Positions 11,213 to 22,600 of a DNA stretch of 64,000 nucleotides are shown piece after piece. The translations under genes and the position numbers were made by a program. Within the stretch, counting starts at the first letter, position 1. Each line of letters opens with the position of its first letter. Location: contig MU839109.1 in NCBI GenBank assembly GCA_030685235.1, forward strand, positions 1 to 64,000, given 5' to 3'. This DNA is from Copromyces sp. CBS 386.78. Taxonomy: Eukaryota; Ascomycota; Sordariomycetes; Sordariales; Sordariaceae. The notes beneath the pieces were generated by a model. That model made no database searches. It saw nothing but the letters and a program-made list of their open reading frames with translations, and was not told the DNA's origin.

Positions 11213-11512
11213 TATGCTGCTTGACTTTTTCCGCCTGATGCTGTTGAGATGCGAAACTGATAAATCTCCTGAGCAGAGGGCCTGAGAGACACGAGCAGTA
11301 GAGGGTATCTCTACCTCGTTTGTTGATAACAACTCGGCGATAGTGTAGCCACTTGGCGTTCCATTCACTTGGACCGAGGCTTATCGTCATCGAGAGGGGC
11401 GTGAGGGGAAGTGAGATCAACTGCCGTAAAAGCCGGTTCTTATCCGAACGCGTGGGGACGCAAAAGAAGCAAAACCAATTGGATGCTGTACCAGACTCAA
11501 CGTCGAATACGT
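11213..11512. other. Spacer between hydrolase and aminotransferase genes
   Basis: Upstream region of the hydrolase gene and 3' flank of the aminotransferase gene. No other feature is seen. Confidence 0.5.
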
Positions 11513-12926
11513 CTACAGCTTCATGATGCCGCCATGTCTCTCCAAGAACCTGCTCACAGCATCAACAAACCGATCCAGCTCCTCCTTCGGGGTATCCAAC
11601 ATCATGGCAATGAACCCCCTCCTCGTGATCCAGAAGCCATCCTCCAGCATCTCGAACCAGAACAGATCCCTCAGATCCACCCTCTCCTGGCTCTCCAGTG
11701 TCCCATCCTCCCTGAAATGCAACCCAATCAACGAACCCTTCCCCGTAAACCTCAATCTTGTTCCCTTTGCAACCCCGTTCAACTTCTCCCTGAAGTCATC
11801 TCCCACCTTCCTGAACTCGACACATACTTCCTCCGTAAATACTTGACTCAGCCCCGCATACCCAGCACACATGGTCATGGTGTTGTTGTTGAAAGTGCCC
11901 GAGTGTGCCAAGCTGCCCTTCACCCTCGGATCATAGACCGAGTCCATGATCTCCTTCCTTCCTCCAAACGCTCCAAAGCTGAACCCACCACCCAAGTACT
12001 TTCCCAGTGTGACCAAATCCGGGCTCAACCCCAGCTCCTGCCCCAATCCGTTTGGTGCCAGTCGGGAAGTCATCACCTCATCGAGGATGAACACGGCCCC
12101 AGCCTGCCTGGCCGCTTCCTGTACCGCCGACAGGAACTCTATGCTGCCCGGAAGACACCCGCCAGCACCCTGCATCCCCTCCACCAAGACCGCTGCCAAG
12201 TCCCCCTCCTTCGCCGTCTGCTCAATGACTCCTCTCGCCTCAGCAGCTGCCTCCTCATCCCCGTACCTCTGCACAACCACAAAGTCCCCCTTATCAGCGG
12301 TATTCGGCGCCGCTTCACCTCCCCCGAACGAGAAACAAGCACCATGATAAGCCCCGTTGAATACAACCACTTTCCGCTTCCCCGTGTGATGCCTAGCAGC
12401 TGCCAGAGCATGGAGATTCGCTTCCGTACCAGTGTTGGCCATGCGCACGCGCTCGAGCTTGAAGCGTTGGCACAAAAGGGAGGCGTAGCGGGCTTCGTAG
12501 GTGGTGGTGGAGCCGAGGGAGAGGCCGATTTCGTCAAAGGTGGAGAGGACGGCGGTGCGGATGACGGGGTGAGAATGTCCGTAGAGGCCGGCGGAGAGCT
12601 CACCTACGAAGTCGGTGTATCTGTTGTTGCGAGGTCAAGTGTGAGTGGGGAGAAGGAGGTTCAGATGCCCGCTCGTAATGGAAAGTCACTCACTTGTGGC
12701 CATCTTCATCCCAGACAAAAGTCGCTTTGCCATGCTTCATGCAAAGTGGAAATGGAGAAGTGTGTAGCAAAGTGCGGGTGTTTCCGCCTGGGAGGGACTC
12801 GATGGCGCGCTCGTGTTGCTTTTTGGAGAGGGGGTTAATGGCGACATATCGAGACTGGGCAGCAGCGAGAGCTTGTGCTGCTTGCTGATAGCTGTTGGAT
12901 GACATGTTTGGAGCTGGGTGGCCCAA
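11513..12926 (-). CDS. Class III PLP-dependent aminotransferase (GSA aminomutase-like)
   Basis: Exons 12694-12926 and 11513-12620 are separated by a 73-nt intron (donor GTGAGT, acceptor ACAG); the junction reads DEDGHK then YTDFVGE. The product is about 446 residues. Fold-type I landmarks are present: GHSHPVI near the N terminus, ANTGTEANLHA (PLP phosphate binding), GAYHGA, LDEVMTSR (Asp to the PLP pyridine nitrogen) and VTLGKYLGGG with the Schiff-base Lys near residue 284. The layout resembles glutamate-1-semialdehyde aminomutase-like enzymes, which in fungi act in catabolism or secondary metabolism rather than tetrapyrrole synthesis. The substrate is unknown. A second Met at 12905 may be the true start. 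It is the last of the five minus-strand metabolic genes. Confidence 0.88.
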
Positions 12927-13991
12927 TTTTCAACAAGTTGTATCTCCCGTCGAATGTCGAATTCCCTGATACCACGTCTAGTGTTGGGTACTTGTAGGTT
13001 CGTTGCGGGTACAGTGGTGTACCTCTGAATAGTTCCTTCCATCGACCTGAACTGCTGAAGTCAGCTCCGTCTTGGGCGAGATTGGAAGAGCATGCTATCG
13101 ATCCAATCAACTTGTCATTCTCGTTTTACCCCGCTTTCTTGTACGGGGAAGAGCCGTGATCCTGCGGATCGCCCTGATTACTTGATTCTAACTCACACGT
13201 GGGGAGATGAGGAAGTCACGTTCTCGGACATGGCAAACATCGAGGCTGCTAAACGGAAGAAGGGCTGGGTCAAGATCGAAGGGATATGTAGGAAGGCACG
13301 GCTGATGCTCATTGATTATGCTTGGGTAGAAACTTGCTGTATCGACAAGAGCAGTAATTCGTCAGAACGATCGGATGATGGCGGTTGAATTTTCGGTAGA
13401 GGCGAAACATTATCCAGAGCACCTCTTCTTTCCCAGGCTTAACTGTTTCCGAATTGACCGCAACCCGCACTTTGTTGGTGTTGTCCGAATAGAATGCCTC
13501 AAGCGTACCGATGACGAAGTGGGCAAAGACAAGGAACCAGCAAAAAGAAGGCCCGACTTTTCCTGGCTGGTGTGTGGCAAATGTCCCGGAGATGATGATA
13601 AAACGGAGATATGGGCCACCATGTCCATGGAAAGGATGGCCGCCCTGAGGATATTTTCCACAACACCCGTAGAAACAGATGGGATCCTCTTGATTGGGAC
13701 AGAGGACTCTGGGTTTCTGGCAATCTGCAAGCTGTCCTGCATCCAGAGGTTTTGGGATCCAAAGCGAAGGACTGAATAGACAAAGAAAGAACGGGGAGAT
13801 ACTGCCAATGACGTGTCACCAGGGAGTGAAATGGGAGTCTACAGCAAAGGCAAGTTTACTCGAACCAGATAGGGGTTATCGCATTGTTGTACATAGGGTA
13901 TGCTTGAAGATTCTTCGAACTCGCTGCGCGACTGGCCAGGTCCATTCCTTGAAAACTGCGCAACTTCCAAACCAGGCAACCATCAGGGAAC
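12927..13991. other. Intergenic region with a HET-domain remnant
   Basis: Apart from the HET fragment at 13092-13388, short frames on both strands (13375-13820) show no recognisable domain. Confidence 0.5.
13092..13388 (+). pseudogene. Truncated HET (heterokaryon incompatibility) domain remnant
   Basis: The plus-strand frame contains the start of a HET domain: RPDYLILTHTWGDEEVTF, GWVKIEGICRKA and WVETCCIDKSS, matching the usual YAILSHTWGDEEV...W(I/V)DTCCIDK pattern. It then runs into SSERSDDGG and a stop, where intact proteins continue for hundreds of residues. No continuation is recognisable downstream. HET proteins mediate non-self recognition between hyphae; this copy lacks most of the protein. 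A short expressed HET fragment is possible but unlikely. Confidence 0.7.
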
Positions 13992-15374
13992 TCAAAGCTG
14001 AAGATGGCGCTGCCTCTCCTGGATGTGAATACCAATTGTCGTCGACCAATGGCGAATTCTTGGCTTGATGGCAAATTCGTACTCGGGCAAGCTCACCAAC
14101 TCCTCCATGAACGGGCCCATGTACCCCCTGTCCGACCTCAAGAAGTGCGTCTCGATGCTGTGAACAACAGCCAGGGAGTCCTCATTGGCATACAGGCCAG
14201 CGAAACGCATCTCCTCCAGCAAGTTGAAGACAGCCTCGGCGTCGCCGTAGCGGTGCCAGTGGATGTGGGCCAGGAGGTTGTAAAACGGCGTGCTGGCGCC
14301 GAGGACGTAGCTCGCCAAACCGAGCTCCTTGATGCGTGGGAGGACGTTCAGCGCCAACGGCGAGGAGCGCGAGAACGAGGTGTCGAGGAGGCGCAGGCCG
14401 TAGAGGAGGTATGCGGGGTACAGAGGGCCGTAAAGGTGCATGGAGAGTCTCTCCTGGCCTGGCTCGAACTCGTAACCGTACTCGTAGTCTCCATCTTCTT
14501 GCACCTCCTTGGTCGTCTTGCGTCCCTTCTTGGCGGGCACCTTGGAAACCCCGGACTGGTCGGAAATACCCAGCTTCTTAATCATGGAGAAGACCTCCTC
14601 TTCCAAAATGTCCCACAATTGGAAGTCAGAGGTGGCAGCTCTCATCTTGGACTCGACTCGGGTACGTTCCTGGCGTCTCATAGCCTCCTCGGCGACTTGT
14701 TTGCTGAGGGAATCGACAGGGAGTTGTTCTTGGGCTTGTTCGGCAGTCTCGGGGTTGTTGAGGATCGAGGCCCTGCCGGTCCCCTTGTCTGCTTCAAGGA
14801 TACCCAGGGCCATGCGGGCGGCTTGTCGCAAGCTTGGGGGGAAACGCAGGAGGGCGCTGTCACGGTCGACGGCACGTTGTGTCTGTTCAACGGGCGAAAG
14901 AGGGTCGAAGGGGCGCTGGACAGGTCGCCATTCCTTGGTGTAGGCGGCGGCGGCGTCTTGGAGCAGAATCTTGACGGTGTTGTGGGCGGCTTCGGGGTCG
15001 GGGTCTTTGACGCTGATCTCCAACGGATCGTCTTCTGTAGGCTTGTTCTTCTTAATAATGTCTTGGAAGATGGTGTCGAAGGCAAAGCGCTCTGTAGGGG
15101 TCAAGGTTGTTTGTTTTCCCTCGCCGAGGTCTTCTGGTTGCCATTTCCGCCTGGGCTTCTGGAATTCTTGACTTGTAAGGTCGAAGGGGATGGGATCTCT
15201 GCTCATCATCGTAGGGGGTGTTCTTCGGGCACGAGATGGAGGCGAGCGAGCATCGGGATTGGACTCGGATCTGTAATAGGCACGAAGGGCTGTTGTCTTG
15301 AGAGTGGTGCGGGACAGGCGTTGTATCGTCCTGGTCTGGTAGAGGAACGGAAGCATTGTGGTTGTCGACGGCAT
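13992..15374 (-). CDS. Mtf2-like mitochondrial RNA/translation factor
   Basis: Single uninterrupted frame of 460 residues. The N terminus (TMLPFLYQTRTIQRLSRTTL) is basic, hydroxylated and free of acidic residues, as in mitochondrial presequences. The C-terminal half (HLYGPLYPAYLLYGLRLLD, NLLAHIHWHRYGDAEAVFNLLEEM) resembles the conserved region of Mtf2, a yeast factor for mitochondrial mRNA processing and translation that works with Nam1/Mtf2 partners on COX1 mRNA. The helical TPR/PPR-like repeat near residues 340-430 fits an RNA-binding role. The family call is from memory of the domain pattern. It is divergently transcribed from the CMR1 gene across 613 bp. Confidence 0.7.
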   Translation of the reverse strand: MPSTTTMLPFLYQTRTIQRLSRTTLKTTALRAYYRSESNPDARSPPSRARRTPPTMMSRDPIPFDLTSQEFQKPRRKWQPEDLGEGKQTTLTPTERFAFDTIFQDIIKKNKPTEDDPLEISVKDPDPEAAHNTVKILLQDAAAAYTKEWRPVQRPFDPLSPVEQTQRAVDRDSALLRFPPSLRQAARMALGILEADKGTGRASILNNPETAEQAQEQLPVDSLSKQVAEEAMRRQERTRVESKMRAATSDFQLWDILEEEVFSMIKKLGISDQSGVSKVPAKKGRKTTKEVQEDGDYEYGYEFEPGQERLSMHLYGPLYPAYLLYGLRLLDTSFSRSSPLALNVLPRIKELGLASYVLGASTPFYNLLAHIHWHRYGDAEAVFNLLEEMRFAGLYANEDSLAVVHSIETHFLRSDRGYMGPFMEELVSLPEYEFAIKPRIRHWSTTIGIHIQERQRHLQL

Positions 15375-15987
15375 GGTGGCGCTTGTCCGGTTTGGCCGGA
15401 GCTGAAGTATCGCAATTGTCGTTCCTAAGGGGTGTTTTGCGGCGGACTGTTATCAAGGGTCGTGTCCAGCACGAGGGCGGCAGACTGTGGTGATATTCGG
15501 TGTTGGTGGCGGGCAGCAATGGTTGGGAGGATGGAGACGAGGCAGGAAAACGCCCCAGTCCAAAAGTTCAAATTCAAAATTTTGGAAGCCATCAAAAATT
15601 GCCTGCCCGGGAGCTACCCCACCAAAAACCCTTGCTGTGCAGCTGTAGTGTACTGCAGGGGATTGCTAACATCAGCTCCGCATAATCGCAGCGTCAACCG
15701 TTAGTGCAAGATATACGCAAAAAGTGTCCCGTGATTTCGTGTGCCGATTTGTGTCAAACACGACCCGTGGCGCGCCTTTGATTTTTTTAATTGATTTTCC
15801 AATGTTGATTGCGACCATCTGCTGCCCTTTACCACATTTGCGTTGCTGCCTGGCCTACCCCCGCGTAAAGTCTTGGATAAAGACAGCGTCCGGTTTCTGT
15901 CTCCTCCATAGCTGTTTTAAGCCATTTGTATACCTCCATTGTCTTTACCAAACGGTCCTTCTCACCTTCTATCGTCCCGAGCCCAAG
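15375..15987. promoter_or_regulatory. Shared promoter region of Mtf2-like and CMR1 genes
   Basis: A 613-bp divergent spacer. The right end is pyrimidine-rich before the CMR1 start, as is usual for Neurospora-type promoters. No specific binding site can be named. Confidence 0.5.
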
Positions 15988-17609
15988 ATGCCTCCCAAGA
16001 AGGAACCCGTCATGAGCGCGTTCGAGCGCAAGCGCCTAGAGAACATTGCCAACAACAATGCCATCCTAAGCGGCATCAGCACCACGGCAGACAAGATCAT
16101 CCCGAAGCCTGCGCCTCCCAAGCCCAAACGCGCCAGCACGCCTCGAGTCAAGCGCGAACCTGTCAAAAAGGAACCAGCCCGTCCCACGCGCCAGAGCAGT
16201 CGCCTCGCCGGCCTTGAAGCGGATTCCCAAGTTCTCAAGCGCAAACTAGATGTCGAGGCCGAAGCAGAAGCGGCAAAGGCCAAGGCCAAGAAGATGCGCG
16301 TCAGTGGTGACTTGACCCTCGGCGACATCACCGTTGAGGGTCGCAAGTGGGAAAATAGCGCCGACGGCCTGGCGCTTTTGAAGGGCCTCGGTGTACGAGG
16401 GGCGCAACCTGGTGTGAGGACATTCACAGACGACCATGTCAAGGATACCAAGAACAAGGGGTTAAAGGACTTGCGGTTGCGCATGAGCGGACTCAAGCTG
16501 TACGAGAAGTGGGCAGTCAATGGTACGTCCAACTAACCCGATGATGGACCTTCACTAACAAATCTGCTGCAACAGACATCAAACTCGTACCCCAGCGAAT
16601 CTATTCCATGTGCTTCCACCCCACGGAAGAAAAGCCCATAATCTTCGCCGGCGACAAAGAAGGCGCTATGGGCGTGTTCGATGCCTCCCAACCCGCGCCC
16701 GAAATCGACGACGACGACGACGACCAAGATGCCAAGTACCCAGACCCCATCATATCGGCGTTCAAAACCCATTCCCGTACAATATCTTCCTTCCACTTCT
16801 CGCCTACCGACTCCAATGCCATCTACTCGGCCTCGTACGACTCGTCAATTCGCAAACTGGACCTGGACAAGGGTGTCTCGACCGAGGTCTTTGCCCCGTC
16901 CTCTCCGTCTGATGACCTCCCCATCTCCGCCATTGACATTCCGACCACCGACCCGAACACCATCATCTTCTCCACCTTGCAAGGCTCCCTAGGACGACAA
17001 GACCAGCGCACCAAACCTTCGTCGGCCGAAATCTGGGGCTTAACCGACCAAAAGATTGGCGGTTTCTCCCTGCACCCTCAACACCCTCACCTCGTCGCGA
17101 CCGCCTCGCTCGACCGCACCCTCAAGATCTGGGACCTGCGCAAGATCACAGGCAAGGGCGACCTCCGCCACCCCGTCCTCCTAGGGGAGCACGAATCGCG
17201 TCTTTCCGTCTCGCACGCGTCCTGGTCTTCGTCGGGATCCATCGCCACCTCCTCGTACGACGACCGCATCAAGATCTACAGCTTCCCGTCGGCTGGCGAG
17301 TGGAAAGCCGGGCACGACATTCCGGCAAAGGAAATGCAGCCGACGGTGCAGATACCGCATAACAACCAGACGGGCAGATGGGTGACGATTTTGAAGCCGC
17401 AGTGGCAGAGGAACCCACAGGATGGATGGCACAAGTTTGTCATTGGGAACATGAACCGGTTCGTGGACGTTTTTGCCGAGGACGGAGAGCAGTTGGCGCA
17501 GCTGGGAGGCGATGGGATCACGGCGGTGCCGGCCGTTGCACACTTTCACCCGACCAAGGACTGGGTGGCCGGCGGGACGGCGAGTGGGAAATTGTGTTTG
17601 TGGCAGTAG
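15988..17609 (+). CDS. cmr1: CMR1/WDR76-type WD-repeat DNA damage-binding protein
   Basis: Exons 15988-16522 and 16576-17609 join over a 53-nt intron (donor GTACGT, branch CTAAC, acceptor ACAG), giving 522 residues. The N terminus is charged and ends in [16 protein letters not shown] and [21 protein letters not shown], the segment that precedes the beta-propeller in Cmr1. Seven-bladed WD40 repeats follow: [55 protein letters not shown] and [12 protein letters not shown]. Yeast Cmr1 binds UV-damaged DNA and marks the intranuclear quality-control compartment. Length and domain order match fungal orthologues. The basic linker with [12 protein letters not shown] is a likely nuclear-targeting segment. 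Confidence 0.93.
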
Positions 17610-19616
17610 ATGTTGTGTTGTTGATGTTTTTGGATCGCCGGATGTTGTTAGTTTTTCTGGATGTTTACGGTACTCGGGTGTTTTGCGGGACGAAGGAGTT
17701 TCTGCGATGATACCATGTTTGAATGATTTGATGTTGGTGTCAACAGACTTGAGACTATAACCGAGTGTTTTGGACTTGGCATGGCATTTATTGCGATGAT
17801 CAATGCGGTGAGGAGGTTCTATGCTCTCAACGATTGTTCGTTTTCCTCAAGCTGGGTTGGACAGTTCATCTGAAGCCACCGTGTCTTGACTGGCGTCACA
17901 CGAGTGGTAGGCATGATTGGTAGGGTAACCACTCGGCCGGTAAGGTCTCAGGTGTACCTGAATAGGAGGTCATTTCATTCCTTGTGCTTGGTCAAGTTTG
18001 GCGAATATGGGTGGTCATGGACTGTTCCCACGCCTCTTGTTCCAACCAGGCAGCCCATGGGCTGAGGATCACATGCAAATCGTAAAACCCATGGTGAGGT
18101 CGCAACGGAGATGGACAACTTTGGACCTCTCGAACGTTGCCAGCCAAATACCTACCTGATATCATAGCAAGCCCGCAAACCAGCAGAAACTGCGAGATTT
18201 GATTTTGGGTGTCAATTGGTCGCCTCGAAACGAGCTCCAATGAAGCCAAAGCTGGGATCGGTATGATGCTCCGGCAGGGACAACAACCTGGAAGCCTTCT
18301 GACGATAATGGTTGCAACCACAACAAATGACAAGACCAGACTGAGTGCCACAGACACACGTCTCACGACATGACTGGGGGTGTTGCAACGTCTGACTGCA
18401 CCTTGTTGGCCGAGAGGAAGAGATAAGCTTGTTGTCGCTTCTGCATCATAGGCTTGCATCTCGGTCCTTCTCGGGCTTTGACAATGGCTGACTCGAAACT
18501 CTACGAGATAAAAAAGCATGGTGTGTCATCCGTCACCCGTCCAGAGCAGGAGGACGTTTCCAATGTGCCTCTGGATAAGATGCAAGTCAGCTGTTGCCAC
18601 ATGGTGACATGAATCGTATCCTCTGATACAGAATATCTGTTAGAGTTCGCTGTGAGTTGGTTATGGCGCACTATCACGTCAAAAGAAGCCAGGGTGACTA
18701 TCAAGGTACCCATCCGTATCTTATCGCTCTGTTGAAGACCCATTTTTCTGGAGCCTTCCCCAGCTTGGGGCTCCACCACCAGACACCTTCCTGGCCAGGT
18801 GCTGCTCGGGCTCGGGCTCCTGTTCTCGACCGCCCGCGCTCTCCCGCCGCACTCGGTCACTTTCCATCCCAGGCCTCTTGTTTCAGTTCCCGTCCTTTCA
18901 TCACTTCTTCCAGGTTTCTTGGACAGCCCAGGCATCTGGTAGAGCGATACGCCGACCACCTGTAGACATCGGCACTCGTACACGCAACCGAGTACCGCGA
19001 CAAGAGGTACCCTCCAGAAGTCGAGGTTGCACTGCCTGCCTCTCTGCCTCTCTGCCTATCCTATCCAGTCAGGCTTCAGACCTTCAGAGTTCGTGTTGCT
19101 GACCGACGCGATTGTTGGTGGCTGACACAATCACAGCCGTCCAGGGAGAGCGGGCATGAACAACCAGAGATCAACAAACACTCTAACACTGGAGACGACG
19201 GGAACCTAACTGAACCACCTCCATTGTTTTTGTTGTTGTTATCGTTAACTCTTTGGTTTGGTTGGCTTCACCCGGGTTCATCCAAACATTCCTCCGACCA
19301 TCATCGAAAACACCCATCTATTCTACCTACCCTAGATACCCTCGTCACCATTCCCTTCTCGTCACTCGGGAGTTGGCTATCCTAATCTGCACCATACAGC
19401 CCCGAACTGTCTCTTCGCTTGTTTGTCTGCTTGCATATAGGGTACCTACCTCCTACCTGCCTAACCGCTGCCTGCCTGCAGTCCACTTCTACTTGTGCTT
19501 TGCGGCCGGCCACTTATGCTTACCTCTGCTTCTTCCTCAGTTCCCGTCTACGAGTCAGGCTGTCCCCATTATCATCCTTATCAACTCTCGATCCTCCTAG
19601 ACTCGGCTGATCCGCA
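17610..19616. other. Long intergenic region and probable ATG26 leader
   Basis: About 2 kb without a supported gene. A minus-strand frame at 17992-18519 includes one hydrophobic stretch (SVALSLVLSFVVVATIIV) but no family match or convincing exon structure. The last 500 bp before ATG26 are pyrimidine-rich with repeated CTCTGCC and CTACC motifs and several short upstream ATG frames (for example 19253), consistent with a long 5' leader. Confidence 0.5.
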
Positions 19617-22600
19617 ATGGCGTCTTCTCAACCAACGTCATCGGGCCCCATACTCGACTCCCCTCCGATTTCGAATCCTCAATCACAGTCAAACACCGAA
19701 CCCTCCTCGTCGCAACAACCTCGTGCGAAGCCGTCCAAAGTACAATCCCAAGCCGCCCCTGGTCCTGCACGACCAGCTGCACTCACGAAGCGCCCAAGTC
19801 ATCGAGAGGTTGCGGCCCACCGCATGTCCAGGAAATTGCAGAGGTTACGCGGCGACAGTAACCAGCCACACTCTCCCACTATGGAGCTCCCCGACCTGCT
19901 GAAAGACAATGGGAAAGAAGAGGACAATGAGGAGGATGTCTTGCAGCCCCAGGGCGGAATGTTCATGAACATGAACCAGAGTATCTTTGGGCTAATCGCT
20001 GCTGCTGGAAGCAATGTCGATTTCCATGACCGGTTCGAAGGCCAAAGTTCGGATGACGAAGACGACGTGCCGAATCACATGGCCATGACTATTGCTGGCC
20101 CTGGCATCAAAGGCACAGCACGCAATCGCGAGACTGCCGGCACCGGAAAGGCATTGAGCCAGACTGTTGTCTTCAATAAGCCATCTGCAAGTGGCACAGC
20201 AGACGCAGGACCAAGCAACACCCACCGCCGACGCCTATCTGGACACAAGCTTCTACAATCGGTTCCTGGTCTCTCCCGACTCTCAAGTTCCCACAAGTCG
20301 AACAAGTCAAAACAGCACAAGGGCACAGCGATGGCGGATAACAAGATCGAAGAAGAAGAAGAGGATCCCGACCCGTCCTCTCCTCTTCCCCCATCAAACA
20401 AAGACGAAACCAAGGCTCCCGGCCTTGCCCCGCCAATAGAGATCGTCCGAGCAGAAGGGAATGGGGCGCCTCTCATGAGCAGAATGCTCGAGGCACGGGC
20501 CGAAATGGCAGCCCGACCCAGTTTTGATCTTGACAGATTGTCGGGAGAACATCGTCGTGATGAGGCCGGCGAAACTGGACAGCTTGCCAAAAAGCTGAAG
20601 GATATCTTCGAGTTTGACTCGGCCGAGGAGGTTATTGAAGAGTACCCTTGCTGGCTGCTGCAACATGTTCTCCTCCAGGGTTACATGTACATCACGGCGA
20701 ACCATATCGCCTTCTATGCACATCTACCCAAAAAGGCAGTAGGTCATCGTCTGCCTATTAAACGGTCGAATGCCAGTCGCTAACATTGTTTGTCACAGCA
20801 CGAGATCGCAAAGTCCGGGTACCTATCGAAAAGCGGCAAGCGCAATCCCAAGTACAACCGCTACTGGTTCCGCCTAAAGGGAGATGTCCTCTCCTACCAC
20901 CAGGATCCCAGAGATCACTACTTCCCTGCGGGCCAGATCGACTTGCGATACGGTATTTCGGCCAGCGTCAACGACAAGGAGAAAGAAGGCAACTACTTCT
21001 CCGTCGCCACGCATCATCGAACATACCACTTCAAGGCCGACAGCGCCCAGAGTGCAAAGGAATGGGTTAAGAGCCTACAACGAGTCATCTTCCGCTCGCA
21101 CAATGATGGAGACAGCGTCAAGATTTCCATTCCTATCAAGAATATTCTTGACGTCGAGGAAACCCAGATGGTGGAGTTTGCAGATACTTGCAAGATTCGC
21201 GTCATCGACAATGATGAGACGTATGCTATCGACGAGGTAAGCCGTCAGTGCCTGATCTCTCGTTTGCGCACCTGCTAACAAGCACCAGTACTTCTTCTCC
21301 TTCTTCAGCTTCGGAAAGAAGGCCATCCAGGTTCTCAAGGTCCTCGTGGAGGATTCTTCACCCGAAGATTCGGGGGCGAACGATGCCCCCAAGGGAGTGG
21401 GAGGAGACGGGGCCAATGGTGACAATCTCGGCAGCCCACAAACTCGCACATTCAATGAAGGAGTCAGGGCTACGCTTTCCCCTGTCTCACCCATCCCGAT
21501 CGCCTCACCCAGTTCTCGTGCTAGCGGCGATTATTTTAGGAGCAGCTTCGATGGTACCCGACCTTTCAGTCGACGGAGTTTCGATGCCAGCCCAGGCACA
21601 GCAGGCTACGCAGGATCGCCTCCCCGCAGCCTTCATGGAGACGGCCGGAGATCGTTTAGCAAACCGCATGCTAGTACCGACTCATACGCCCAGAGCTTCG
21701 ATGACCCTAGCCAGGCAAGTCTATCTGCCTTGGTGGCCTCTGGAAGCAGCGAAGATCAATCGGCCAGCCAGATCCTAAGAGGAAGCGATGTGTTTCACAG
21801 CCCGATTTTCCGTAGGTCGGCATCAGCTACGCGCGCGGCAACAGAGGGCGAGGGGGTTGCTGCACCGCCGATTGTGCGTCAACACACCGCGGGCTTGGTC
21901 CGGCTTCAAGCACCCCGTCATGCAGCAACCACGGGCCAGATGGGTGACCACACGGCAGAAGCAGAAGGTGGTCCTTCGACGCCCACACTGCAAAACATTA
22001 CGATGATGGGCAATTACCCATTGCAAAGGGCCAACGCATTTATGGGCTACTTGGACCGGCAGTCTAGGCGCATGAGCAACCTTCTAGCGACGGAGTCTAT
22101 GGGATATGTCGAGAAGGTATCTGGCATGTGGAAGGGTGGCAAGAAGCATTACGATCATCCCGGTGGAAGGAGGCCCGAAGAGGAGGATATTGAGGATGAC
22201 CCTGAGGAGAGAGCCCTGTCAGAAGCCCGATTCCAGGCTCACTTTGCCTTGCCAGAGACGGAGAAGCTGCAGGCTGCGTACTTTGGGTTCATCGTAAGGG
22301 TTTTGCCCCTCTACGGCAAAATTTATATCAGCAACCGCCACTTCTGCTTCCGCAGTCTGCTGCCTGGCACTCGGACGAAGCTCATCCTGCCCTTGAAGGA
22401 TATTGAGACGGTCGAGAAAGAAAAGGGGTTCCGGTTTGGGTACTCGGGCTTGGTTGTTGTCATCCGTGGCCATGAGGAGATCTTCTTTGAGTTTGCCAAG
22501 GCGGAGAACCGGGATGATTGTGCTATTACGATCATCCAAAGCTTGGATGCAGCGAGATTCCTGGCCGAGTCGCAAGAGGCGGAGGAAGCGCAAGCGGCGG

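Noticed and set aside
11411..12838. 475-codon plus-strand open frame
   Set aside because: It is antisense to the aminotransferase, whose PLP motifs are clear. The Gln/Pro/Leu-rich translation has no domain, as expected from GC-biased antisense codons.
14004..15428. 474-codon plus-strand open frame
   Set aside because: It lies opposite the Mtf2-like gene; composition and lack of motifs mark it as an antisense shadow.
17992..18519. Minus-strand frame with one hydrophobic stretch
   Set aside because: No family match or introns, and the C-terminal half looks random. Not enough to call a gene.
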